From the NCBI GenBank assembly GCA_009377715.1, contig WHTN01000013.1, forward strand, positions 1 to 40,753: a stretch of 40,753 bases of DNA. The letters run 5' to 3'. The notes below the pieces were generated by a model. The model saw nothing but the letters and a program-made list of their open reading frames with translations. It did not search any database and was not told the DNA's origin. The stretch is from Dehalococcoidia bacterium. Lineage in GTDB: Bacteria; Chloroflexota; Dehalococcoidia; SM23-28-2; WHTN01. Shown here piece after piece: positions 33,497 to 40,753 of this stretch (position 1 is its first letter; every line of letters starts with the position of its first letter). The translations under genes were made by a program, and so were the position numbers.

Positions 33497-35635
33497 TCAA
33501 TCAGAAAGTTGGCGGACGCCTCCGCTTGTCGCATAGCTCTCAAGGATGCTCCGCACGATCGGCCCTGCCTCTCGAGATCCGGACTCGCCTTCCTCTAAAG
33601 CCACTATGACGACCGCCTGTGGCGCTTCTCTCGGCGCATAGCCGACGAAGAAGACGTGGTCCTGGAAGACGATATCCTCCGCCGTTCCCGACTTGCCGGC
33701 GATTGGCACCCGCGAGCCAACGAAGGTGTTGTACGCCGTTCCGCCGGGGCTGGCGACGACCAGGGTAAGGCCTTCGCGGATCGCTGCCCAGGTGGAACTG
33801 GCGAACTCCAGCCTCCGTACCTCTTCAGCGCTAAACTCTTCGACGGTTTCCCCGGCGGGTGACGCTATTTTTGTGACCAGCAACGGCTTGCGCACGAGGC
33901 CGCTGTTGACGATAGTGCTGTACATATTCGCCGTCTGGATAGGCGTAACGAGTAAGAATCCTTGGCCGATACCCATGTTCACGCTATCGCCGCTGAACCA
34001 TACCTCACCCAAATTTTCCCGCTTCCATTCCGGAGTAGGAACAAGGCCGGCGGCCTCATCTATGCCGTTTACACCTGTCGGCTGCCCTAATCCCAAGGAA
34101 CTGGCGATAGACGGCAGAATATTCGGGTCCTGGTTGTCGAGATTCAGCGCCACTTCATAGAAGACCGGGTTGCAGGAAGCCATAAGACCCTCCGAGAGCG
34201 TCAGAGCGCCCCGGTCCACGCTTTGCCAGTTATTCTTAGCAAACGCTTCGCCCAAGCCATACCAAACCGGCGGACAAGGAAACCGCGACGACGTTGAATA
34301 CCCGCCTCGTTCGAGGCCGGCGGCGGTGGTCACGACCTTAAACGTCGATCCAGGCGGATAGCTCGCCTGCGTAGCGCGGTTAAGGAAAGGGAGAGCGGAG
34401 TTGGAATTCAAAGCTTCCCATTCGGATGCCGAAAGACCGCGAATAAAAGCGTTGGGGTCGAAGCGAGGATAGCTGGCCATGGCTAAAATGCCGTTGTTAT
34501 TCGGGTCGAGCGCAACTACAGACCCCTTCTTCTGCCCGAGGAGGTCTTCGCTAAGCTTTTGGACGTTAACATCGATCGTAGTGGTGATGTCTTTGCCCGG
34601 CGTGGGCGTTTTCTCCGCTATCACTCTCGCCACTGTGCCTTCGGACGTCACTATTGCCAGCGTGCCACCTTTCAGCCCAGCTAGTTGGGCTTCGTAGGTG
34701 CCCTCCAGACCTGCCGCGCCGATCCTATCGCCCTCGCGATAGCCTTTATCCCTCAGCGTTTCGAGTTGCTCCGCCGAGACTTCAGTCATATAGCCGAGCA
34801 TATGCGCGGCCAGATCGCCGTAGGGATAAAAGCGCTGGCGCTGCTCGCGCACGGTGACGCCGGGGATCTCGTGGAGTTCGGTCACCATCGTATCAGCCGT
34901 ATCGGGCGGTAACGTCTTGATCGGTAAGAAGTAGTAGGCTGGCAAGGTAAGATCGATGCGCGACCTTACGTCGTCGGCGGTCATGCTGAGCTTCTGGGCC
35001 AGGGTCGCAACGAGCGAGTCGATATTCTCGATCGACTCCGGTACGACGCCAACGACCCAGACGCGAGCGTCGGTGGCAAGGGCAACGCCGTTTCGGTCGC
35101 TGATGGTGCCCCGGCGCGGCGACTGGCTGAAAAGATGAACGAAATTGGAATCGGTAAGGCCACGGAAGATGAGAGCAGGCGACCACTCGACTCGCCAGCC
35201 GTTACTCTCTTTTATAAGCTCCATGTTGCCACGCTCCTCTATCTCACCGAAGGACAGAGTAGTCACGTGGACCGTATATGGGAGCGGCGTTGTGTTCGGA
35301 TCGGGGGAAGCGGTCAACTCGTAACGGACGCCGGTTATCGTCGCTTCTTCGCCTATGGCGCGATACCGGTCGACAAAATCTTGACGGCTGATGGACGTTT
35401 GGGCTGTAGTCGACATGATGTCGTACATCTCATCATATCGACGTTCGCCCCACAATCGTAAGAAAGCCTCAGCCGCCTCGGAGGATGATTTCAGTTCAGG
35501 GGTAGGGGAAGGCGCCGGCGAAGACGGACTCTCCTGTCCGACCAGGCCGCAAGCGATCGTCACTATGCAGACCGTTACGAGGAAGGTTAACGATCGCAAC
35601 CGCCGGATGGCAACTAGCCATCTATCCACAACCAA
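33497..35635 (-). CDS. Class B penicillin-binding protein (transpeptidase lipoprotein with NTF2-like N-terminal domain)
   Basis: Cross-links peptidoglycan outside the membrane. The 712-residue protein has a lipobox-like cysteine, Cys29 in VTIACG after a hydrophobic stretch, then a proline-rich linker and an NTF2-like (MecA-N type) domain (about 50-155), followed by a dimerisation domain and the transpeptidase domain. The transpeptidase motifs are S430TFK, S487CN and K648SG. Class B PBPs with MecA_N include PBP2a and other low-affinity forms, so reduced beta-lactam sensitivity is conceivable but not shown. No FtsW/RodA gene is adjacent. Confidence 0.95.
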   Translation of the reverse strand: MVVDRWLVAIRRLRSLTFLVTVCIVTIACGLVGQESPSSPAPSPTPELKSSSEAAEAFLRLWGERRYDEMYDIMSTTAQTSISRQDFVDRYRAIGEEATITGVRYELTASPDPNTTPLPYTVHVTTLSFGEIEERGNMELIKESNGWRVEWSPALIFRGLTDSNFVHLFSQSPRRGTISDRNGVALATDARVWVVGVVPESIENIDSLVATLAQKLSMTADDVRSRIDLTLPAYYFLPIKTLPPDTADTMVTELHEIPGVTVREQRQRFYPYGDLAAHMLGYMTEVSAEQLETLRDKGYREGDRIGAAGLEGTYEAQLAGLKGGTLAIVTSEGTVARVIAEKTPTPGKDITTTIDVNVQKLSEDLLGQKKGSVVALDPNNNGILAMASYPRFDPNAFIRGLSASEWEALNSNSALPFLNRATQASYPPGSTFKVVTTAAGLERGGYSTSSRFPCPPVWYGLGEAFAKNNWQSVDRGALTLSEGLMASCNPVFYEVALNLDNQDPNILPSIASSLGLGQPTGVNGIDEAAGLVPTPEWKRENLGEVWFSGDSVNMGIGQGFLLVTPIQTANMYSTIVNSGLVRKPLLVTKIASPAGETVEEFSAEEVRRLEFASSTWAAIREGLTLVVASPGGTAYNTFVGSRVPIAGKSGTAEDIVFQDHVFFVGYAPREAPQAVVIVALEEGESGSREAGPIVRSILESYATSGGVRQLSD

Positions 35636-35721
35636 CCACCAGCAGCCATTATATCAACCGTTGACAAGCCAAGCTAGTCACATCTACGATCCGCTTGGCA
35701 TACTTGGATTTTAGTAGGTGA

Positions 35722-36075
35722 ATGTTTTTGAAGACCCGTCTTATCGGCTTTTTCCGTAATCTTTTAGTCACGCCGCCATTGATGATCGCCGGTCTTGGCT
35801 ACGGTTTAGTGGTGGGATCGCTGATGGGTATCGGCATGGCTATCCTGCTATGGGACAAGGGCTTCAAAATGCCCTTCCGCTTGGGACCAATGAAGGCAGC
35901 AGCCAGAGCCGGGTTCAGCGGTATAGCGTTCCTCGGATGGCTGGTGACCGGGACTGCGGTGGGCGCGCTCATGCCGATCTTAGATAGGGGAACCTTCGTC
36001 GGCATCATAAAGTACGGTCTACCTTTGAAGCGCCACAGACACACCGACGCTAACGCCGGCCATCCTAACCCTTAG
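35722..36075 (+). CDS. Small membrane protein, unknown
   Basis: A 117-residue protein with two or three hydrophobic segments (about 19-46 and 64-88) with glycine-rich turns and a C-terminal basic His-rich tail. ATG 35722 is only one base after AGGTG; TTG 35728 would have better spacing (7 bases). No family recognised. It is single in its transcription unit, between the penicillin-binding protein gene (minus) and the B-type repeats. Confidence 0.6.
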   Translation: MFLKTRLIGFFRNLLVTPPLMIAGLGYGLVVGSLMGIGMAILLWDKGFKMPFRLGPMKAAARAGFSGIAFLGWLVTGTAVGALMPILDRGTFVGIIKYGLPLKRHRHTDANAGHPNP

Positions 36076-36123
36076 GCTGGCTTTTTGCTGGCGAGAGCCG
36101 TACTGAAAAAAACCAGCCCCACT

Positions 36124-36255
36124 GTCATTGCGAAGCGCTCTAGCGCTGAAGCAATCTCCGTCCGTTCTATTGCGCTGGCACAGTTGGGATCACCTTTGCT
36201 TATGTTGTCGCAACTCAGAGATTGCCACGGCCGCCTTCGGCGACCTCGCAACGAC
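36124..36255. repeat. Family B repeat, copy 2
   Basis: Begins GTCATTGCGAAGCGC and ends CGACCTCGCAACGAC, with GAAGCAATCTC and GAGATTGCC inverted inside. It forms the left half of a tandem pair with the copy at 36265-36394; they share the CCGTTCTATTGC centre and the ends. Confidence 0.82.
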
Positions 36256-36264
36256 ATCGCTTCC

Positions 36265-36394
36265 GTCATTGCGAAGCGCACCTAACGCTAAAGCAGTCTC
36301 AGACCGTTCTATTGCATTAGCTCGGAGTCACCACTTGGCTTCCGCTAGCGCAACTCAGAGATTGCCACGGTCGCCTCGGCGACCTCGCAATGAC
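36265..36394. repeat. Family B repeat, copy 3
   Basis: Begins GTCATTGCGAAGCGC and ends GACCTCGCAATGAC. Nine bases separate it from copy 2, so the two stand in direct tandem, an arrangement that could arise by duplication. Together with the 107-bp copy at 131-237 they form a family of long hairpin-capable elements. Confidence 0.82.
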
Positions 36395-36408
36395 AAACGC
36401 CAAGCAAG

Positions 36409-36438
36409 TAGACACCTATGAGAAGCCAGACCTATAAT
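36409..36438 (+). promoter_or_regulatory. Sigma-70-type promoter for the transketolase pair
   Basis: TAGACA (36409-36414; five of six bases of TTGACA), an 18-base spacer and TATAAT (36433-36438). The transcript would start near 36445, 29 bases before the TTG start, with AGGAG at 36460-36464. Confidence 0.7.
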
Positions 36439-36473
36439 AGATTTATCAAAAGGATCGCGAAGGAGCATCGAGT

Positions 36474-37373
36474 TTGACGTCGACAAGTGAACTGTCGCTG
36501 GAGGCGCTTGAGGATGTAGCGAAACGTATTCGCCGCGACATCGTCACCATGATCGCCGCTGCGAATTCGGGACACCCCGGCGGCTCCTTATCGGCAGTCG
36601 AGATATTCGTCGTCCTCTACTTCCGTATCGCCCGCCACGATCCCAACAAGCCAGACTGGCCGGACCGCGACCGAGTAATTCTTAGCAAGGGCCATGCCAC
36701 GCCTATTATTTACGCCACCCTGGCAGAAGCCGGCTACTTCCCTATTGATGAACTGCTGACGTTCCGCCAACTGGGCACACGCTTGCAAGGTCACATCACT
36801 ACCGGGACGCCCCATGGAGTGGAGAACACTGCGGGATCGCTCGCACAAGGATTACCATACAGCATTGGTCAAGCGCTGGCTGCACGCATGGATGGCCGCG
36901 ACTACCGCGTTTACTGCGTCCTCGGCGATGGCGAACTGAACGAGGGGTCGATTTGGGAAGCCGCTATGTCCGCCTCCCACTATCGCCTCGATAACTTGAC
37001 TGCCATAGTGGACCGCAACCACATCCAGAACGACGGCTTCGGCGACGAAACGCTGATCCCCCAAAACCAGCGTGACGAGCATACTGGCGCCTGGGTCAGA
37101 GCTGATGGCCACACGGCGAACATCATGTCGCTGGAGCCGCTGGCGGATAAATGGCGGGCCTTCGGCTGGCACGTTGAAGAGGTTGACGGCCACGATCTTG
37201 TAGCGTTGATAGATGCGTTAGAACAGGCGAAATCGGTAAAAGGCCAGCCGACAGTCATCATCGCGCATACAACGAAGGGCAAAGGCGTTAGCTTTATGGA
37301 GAACAACCCCGTATTCCATGCTCGCGCTCCGAGTCCCGAACAGTTGGAGCAGGCGCTACGCGAGATAGGATAG
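36474..37373 (+). CDS. Transketolase, N-terminal subunit
   Basis: TPP-binding half of a split transketolase. The 299-residue protein starts with RRDIVTMIAAANSGHPGGSLSAVE and carries the TPP/metal motif GDGELNEGSIWEA (about 150) and H-x-x-N of DRNH. Family members transfer two-carbon units in the pentose-phosphate pathway. The start is TTG 36474, 9 bases after AGGAG; no ATG fits. The second subunit begins 6 bases after this stop. The two-subunit form is common in Archaea, Thermotogae and Chloroflexi. Confidence 0.95.
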   Translation: MTSTSELSLEALEDVAKRIRRDIVTMIAAANSGHPGGSLSAVEIFVVLYFRIARHDPNKPDWPDRDRVILSKGHATPIIYATLAEAGYFPIDELLTFRQLGTRLQGHITTGTPHGVENTAGSLAQGLPYSIGQALAARMDGRDYRVYCVLGDGELNEGSIWEAAMSASHYRLDNLTAIVDRNHIQNDGFGDETLIPQNQRDEHTGAWVRADGHTANIMSLEPLADKWRAFGWHVEEVDGHDLVALIDALEQAKSVKGQPTVIIAHTTKGKGVSFMENNPVFHARAPSPEQLEQALREIG

Positions 37374-37379
37374 GAGATA

Positions 37380-38330
37380 ATGGCTTCGGTTTCAGAAAAA
37401 ATTGCGGCAACCCGTGAGGCCTTCGGGCCGACGCTGATCCGCCTAGTCCAGCAAGGCCTCGACATCGCAGTCGTGGACGCCGACCTAGGCGTCTCAACTA
37501 CTGCAGCCGCATTCGGGAAGGAGTTTCCTGGTCGCTTCTTCTCCGTAGGCGTTGCCGAACAAAATATGATCGGTGTCGCAGCAGGTCTGGCCGGAGCCGG
37601 CAAGACCGTCTTCGCCAGTTCATTCGCCGTTTTTGTGCCTTACCGCTGCTACGACCAGATCCGCATCAGCCTAGCTTACCCAAAGGCAAACGTGAAGCTC
37701 GTTGCCAGCCACGGCGGCCTCGTCACCGGCGAGGACGGCTTCTCGGCGCAGGCACTGGAAGATCTGACGATGATGTGCTCGCTGCCAAACTTCAGCGTCA
37801 TCTTTCCCGCTGACGTTGTGGAGAGTGCCAGGGCCATCGAGATGGCAGCCCACACGCCAGGGCCATTCTACATCCGCACCTTCCGGCCGAAAATACCAGT
37901 TATCTATAGCGACGACTTCCGTTTCGAACTCGGCAAGGCGCACCAGCTACGCGACGGCCGCGATGCGACGATCATCGCCGTCGGCGAGATGGTGTACATA
38001 GCGCTGCAAGCCGCCGAAAAGCTCGCCGCGGAAGGCGTGCAGTGCCGCGTGCTCAACATGTCTTCTCTCAAGCCGCTCGACGAGCGGGCTATCACAGCCG
38101 CTGCTAACGAGACCGGCGCCATCGTGACGGCCGAAGACCACCAGATTCGCATCGGCCTCGGCTCAATGGTGGCACAGGTTACTGCGGGCAGCCATCCCGT
38201 GCCGATGGAGTTTGTCGGCGTGCACGACCGCTTTGGCGAGTCCGGCAAGTGGGAAGAACTGCTCGAACACTTCGGCCTTACTTCTAACGCCATAGCTGAC
38301 GCAGTGCGCAAGGCGATAAGCCGGAAATAG
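37380..38330 (+). CDS. Transketolase, C-terminal subunit
   Basis: The 316-residue partner of the preceding protein, carrying the pyrimidine-binding domain (GVAEQNMIGVAAGLA with the TPP-activating Glu) and the C-terminal transketolase domain (TAEDHQIRIGLGSMVAQV). It is separate from the N-terminal subunit but co-transcribed. ATAGGAG precedes ATG 37380. The pair supplies erythrose 4-phosphate, a substrate of the DAHP synthase encoded at 27232-28281. A strong terminator follows at 38341-38383. Confidence 0.95.
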   Translation: MASVSEKIAATREAFGPTLIRLVQQGLDIAVVDADLGVSTTAAAFGKEFPGRFFSVGVAEQNMIGVAAGLAGAGKTVFASSFAVFVPYRCYDQIRISLAYPKANVKLVASHGGLVTGEDGFSAQALEDLTMMCSLPNFSVIFPADVVESARAIEMAAHTPGPFYIRTFRPKIPVIYSDDFRFELGKAHQLRDGRDATIIAVGEMVYIALQAAEKLAAEGVQCRVLNMSSLKPLDERAITAAANETGAIVTAEDHQIRIGLGSMVAQVTAGSHPVPMEFVGVHDRFGESGKWEELLEHFGLTSNAIADAVRKAISRK

Positions 38331-38340
38331 CGACAACCAA

Positions 38341-38383
38341 TAAATAGAGAAGTGGGGCGATCGTCGCCCCACTTCTCTATTTA
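38341..38383. terminator. 20-bp stem intrinsic terminator after the transketolase operon
   Basis: TAAATAGAGAAGTGGGGCGA pairs exactly with 38364-38383 across a 3-base loop (TCG). The perfect 20-bp arm ends in AT on both sides, so it may act in both directions. Confidence 0.92.
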
Positions 38384-38635
38384 GTCCTATCTTGCCCGGG
38401 ATCTAGCCGTTCTCAGTCTAATAACCCCCCTCAAGATGTTTTATCGAGTATGGATACTACACCCAACTTTGCATAGTTTTTGGCGAGAAAATGGTGAGAG
38501 GCTTGCTGTCAAACTGTGTTTGCCGTGGGGGGAGGTAGGTGTTCATGTAGTCTTCTTCAGCGTGCAAACAAACGTTTCCGCAACAAAACTTGCCCCCATT
38601 CACCCAAGGCAAAGCCTTGGAATGAGGAGGAAACC
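38384..38635 (+). other. Leader region of the Cys-pair repeat gene
   Basis: About 250 bases without a convincing gene. A small hairpin, CCAAGGC-AAA-GCCTTGG (38607-38623), lies just before AGGAGG, the ribosome binding site of the next gene, and could modulate its translation. No clear promoter was assigned. Confidence 0.4.
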
Positions 38636-39502
38636 ATGAAAAGGCTGCTTGCAATCTCTTTAGTTGCGTTAGTGACCGCTGCCGGTTGGCTCTTTTCCTC
38701 CGACAACGGCGACGTAAGCCAGGCAAATGTAGCCGGTCCGGAAGACCAGGAAGCTTCGATAGTCTTCCAGGCTGCTCCCACGCCGGTCCTTGAATGCTAC
38801 GATGTCGCCAGAGGCGACGACGTTAAGACGACTGTCCGTTTGATCACGAAGAACTTCGGTGGCGATGCCGTGCAAGTGAGGACGCTGGTGATGATGTGCG
38901 AACTCGCCTTCAAGTTCGCTCCAGGTTCGTCCGCTATTTTCCCCCCTGATGCAACCCGTATTTTAGCCTGTTACCGGATTCGTGGCGGGACAGACATAAA
39001 TGATCCTTACCTGCTGGACACCGCGAATTTCGATCCCGACAGGGTCATCGTCAGGCAAGGCAACATGATGTGCGAAGAGGCCGCCAAGATCTCCGCAGAC
39101 GGTACAGCACGTGGCACACCGACAGGCCAAGTATGGGAATGTTACAACCTTCGCGAGGGAGATAATCCAGGGAAAGACTTCGCCCTCGTCACCAACAACT
39201 TTGGCCCCGATCGCGTTAGAGTGGGAACCGCTATTAGGATGTGCGAAGACGCTGAGAAGCACCGTCCGACAGCAACGGGAATCGTCGTTACCGGCGAGGC
39301 TACAGGCGCCGTCCTGGAATGTTACAAGCTTGAGGAAGGGGACAAGATAGACCAGGAGGTCCTTCTAATTACGCAGAACTTCGGCACCGACCAAGTAGTT
39401 GTGAGAAGAGCTACGACTATGTGCGAAAGGGCCGAAAAGACACCGCTCTTCGATCTGTCAGGAGTGCCAGTGGACATCATCGATGATGGTACTTCTGAAT
39501 AA
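38636..39502 (+). CDS. Secreted protein of four tandem Cys-pair repeats (DUF7450-like)
   Basis: A 288-residue secreted protein. A signal peptide (MKRLLAISLVALVTAAGWLF) is followed by four repeats of about 44 residues, each starting L-x-CY and closing with a V-x-V-x(6)-MC-E-x-A-x-K motif. The cysteine pairs are 54/88, 112/146, 169/203 and 229/263, all exactly 34 apart, which predicts one disulfide per repeat. The pattern resembles DUF7450 repeats of extracellular proteins; function is unknown. ATG 38636 is preceded by GAGGAGG. A glycine/threonine-rich linker lies between repeats. No cell-wall sorting signal or lipobox is visible. Confidence 0.82.
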   Translation: MKRLLAISLVALVTAAGWLFSSDNGDVSQANVAGPEDQEASIVFQAAPTPVLECYDVARGDDVKTTVRLITKNFGGDAVQVRTLVMMCELAFKFAPGSSAIFPPDATRILACYRIRGGTDINDPYLLDTANFDPDRVIVRQGNMMCEEAAKISADGTARGTPTGQVWECYNLREGDNPGKDFALVTNNFGPDRVRVGTAIRMCEDAEKHRPTATGIVVTGEATGAVLECYKLEEGDKIDQEVLLITQNFGTDQVVVRRATTMCERAEKTPLFDLSGVPVDIIDDGTSE

Positions 39503-39525
39503 GGGGCTGCCCACTTTTCATTAGT

Positions 39526-39562
39526 AAGGGATAGGGCGTTTTCGTAAAACGCCCTATCCCTT
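39526..39562. terminator. 17-bp stem terminator between convergent genes
   Basis: AAGGGATAGGGCGTTTT (39526-39542) pairs with AAAACGCCCTATCCCTT (39546-39562) across CGT, followed by TTGTTG. It lies between the Cys-pair repeat gene and the acidic unknown gene, which converge on it. Confidence 0.9.
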
Positions 39563-39584
39563 TTGTTGTCGGCTAGCGCGAGGA

Positions 39585-39911
39585 TTACAGCCGGTGGCCG
39601 TTCTCTTCGCTGTCCTCTTCGTCTTCGAAATCTTCGTCGGTGTAGTTGCCGACCTCGCGGCCGGCCCACACGGATACGATAAAGTCCTCGCGATACGGGT
39701 CGGCGGTCATCACCAAGCGGTCGTCCACTTCACCGATTAAGTCGCGTATCTCTTCTTCGGTCAAGCGCTCGGGGACGGCAAGCGTGCCGTAGACGACACC
39801 ACTCGTGGAAAAGTGAATATCGACCCGCCCGATGCGGCCGTTCTCAGCCTCGATCATGTAGCTCTCCGAGTTAGGCGTGCGGGCCTCCCGCTCAAAATAG
39901 TACTCCGGCAC
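39585..39911 (-). CDS. Acidic protein of unknown function
   Basis: A 108-residue protein, if started at GTG 39911 with an AAGGAGG ribosome binding site about 10 bases upstream. A longer frame overlapping proA is possible (ATG 39968) but lacks a site. It has a strand-rich core (IGRVDIHFSTSGVVYGTLAVPE, LTEEEIRDLIGEVDDRLV, FIVSVWAG) and a very acidic C-terminal tail (DEDFEDEEDSEENGH). No family recognised. It lies 20 bases after the proA stop, so it is probably co-transcribed with proA. Confidence 0.7.
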   Translation of the reverse strand: MPEYYFEREARTPNSESYMIEAENGRIGRVDIHFSTSGVVYGTLAVPERLTEEEIRDLIGEVDDRLVMTADPYREDFIVSVWAGREVGNYTDEDFEDEEDSEENGHRL

Positions 39912-39931
39912 TGCTTTTTCGCCTCCTTCCG

Positions 39932-40753
39932 CTATGGGCGCGTCTGCCCATCTCCCATGATAATCCACTTGTAGCTGGTCAATTCGCGCAGGCCCATCGG
40001 TCCCCGCGCGTGCATCTTCTGCGTCGAAATCCCGACCTCCGCGCCGAGCCCGAACTGGGCGCCGTCGGTGAACTGCGTACTGGCGTTGACGTATACAGCC
40101 GCTGCGTCCACTTCGTTGAGGAAGCGCATCGACGCCGCATAATCGCGGGTGACTATTGCCTCCGAATGGCCCGAGCCGTAGCGCTCGATGTGCGCCAGCG
40201 CACCATCGAGCGAGTCCACGACCTTAATAGCAGCGACGAGCGCCAGAAACTCCTGGCCGAAGTCGTCTTCAGCCGCGGGCACGAGACTCGCGGTCATCTC
40301 CTGGCGGCGAAGGATCGCAAGCGCCTGCGAGTCGCAACGCATCTCCACGCCGGCCTCTGCCCATCGCTGGCCGATGGCGGGCAGGAAAGATTCGGCGATG
40401 TCGCCGTGGACGAGAAGAGTGTCCAGCGCGTTGCATATCGTCGGCCGGCGGCGCTTCGCGTTGTCCGCTATGTCCACCGCCACTTCGAGATCGGCGCTGG
40501 CGTCGACGTACGTATGGCAGACGCCGATGCCTCCAGCGACGACAGGCATAGCGGCGTTCTCGGACACGTAGCGGATCAGGTCAGCGCCGCCGCGAGGGAT
40601 GAGCAGGTCGATGACGTCTCGCATCTTCAACAGTTCGCCGACCAGAGTGCGGTCAGTGTTCTCGATGATCTGCACCGCGCCCTCCGGCACGCCTTCGGCA
40701 TAAGCCGCGTCTTGAACGACGTGCGCGAGGATAGTGCTGGAGCGGATCGCCTC
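39932..40753 (-). CDS. proA: Glutamate-5-semialdehyde dehydrogenase ProA (5' end outside window)
   Basis: Reduces glutamyl 5-phosphate in proline synthesis. About 273 residues (to the stop) of the C-terminal part are present and open to the window edge. Family features are EAIRSSTILAHVVQDA, GAVQIIENTDR, DLLIPRGGADLI, the nucleophile Cys in RPTICNALDTLLVH, and STQFTDGAQFGLGAEVGISTQKMHARGPMGLRELTSYKW. The frame continues unbroken past 40690, so a start there would be artificial. proC is encoded at 21795-22595. Confidence 0.95.
   Translation of the reverse strand, partial: EAIRSSTILAHVVQDAAYAEGVPEGAVQIIENTDRTLVGELLKMRDVIDLLIPRGGADLIRYVSENAAMPVVAGGIGVCHTYVDASADLEVAVDIADNAKRRRPTICNALDTLLVHGDIAESFLPAIGQRWAEAGVEMRCDSQALAILRRQEMTASLVPAAEDDFGQEFLALVAAIKVVDSLDGALAHIERYGSGHSEAIVTRDYAASMRFLNEVDAAAVYVNASTQFTDGAQFGLGAEVGISTQKMHARGPMGLRELTSYKWIIMGDGQTRP

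Noticed and set aside
38516..38635. Upstream extension of the Cys-pair repeat protein
   Set aside because: It would hide the signal peptide behind a basic leader, and GAGGAGG directly before ATG 38636 marks the start.

Overview
The window looks like a chromosomal segment of a GC-rich bacterium, most likely a member of the Chloroflexota (Dehalococcoidia-like). This placement is an inference. It rests on T-box control of tryptophan genes, a two-subunit transketolase, an AmaP-like/ScpB/DUF503 cluster, a lipoprotein class B penicillin-binding protein, and several families of short dispersed palindromic repeats. I could not run a phylogeny, and no rRNA or tRNA gene was found.

Positions 1-10268 hold a tryptophan locus. 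A truncated T-box riboswitch with its terminator comes first, then three kinds of dispersed repeat, then trpS-trpE-Nudix-VOC-trpG-[RHH/RelE toxin-antitoxin]-trpD-DUF2283-trpC-[broken DUF6602 gene]-trpF-SRPBCC-trpB. The extra genes between the trp genes are the unusual part. A 26-bp perfect palindrome sits at the trpG/antitoxin junction, the DUF6602 gene has an in-frame TGA, and trpF carries an insertion and an apparent Asp-to-Glu change at the catalytic acid. trpA lies about 18 kb away on the minus strand with a CPBP protease, AroH chorismate mutase and DAHP synthase (27232-30193), so the last and first steps of the pathway share that operon.

Positions 10330-14282 are accessory. They contain a GYD-domain protein, two enoyl-CoA hydratase paralogues, a tandem pair of small unknown paralogues, a GIY-YIG nuclease gene bracketed by inverted copies of a 29-nt hairpin repeat, and a tandem pair of membrane-anchored degenerate Rieske-like proteins. 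Positions 14332-18110 encode a peptide-type ABC importer (binding lipoprotein and two permeases) without ATPases. Positions 18138-21524 are tig-clpP-clpX with a promoter and terminator.

Positions 21531-24172 (minus) encode proC, a YggT-like protein, the PLP-binding YggS family protein, a small membrane protein and a Cys-rich copper-binding four-helix protein. Positions 24544-28281 hold a RodZ-like HTH/PASTA protein, AmaP-like/ScpB/DUF503, a 36-residue zinc ribbon and the start of the aroF-aroH-trpA operon region. Positions 30311-33257 hold an IscU-like scaffold, a DinB-like protein, a MobA-like nucleotidyltransferase, a metallo-beta-lactamase-fold hydrolase and an A-type Fe-S carrier. Positions 33497-40753 hold a penicillin-binding protein, a small membrane protein, a split transketolase, a secreted protein made of four Cys-pair repeats, an acidic unknown protein and the 3' part of proA.

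The most interesting candidates are the GIY-YIG gene framed by covarying hairpin repeats, the trp operon as a collecting site for toxin-antitoxin and defence-type genes, and the four-repeat secreted protein with an invariant 34-residue Cys-Cys spacing.
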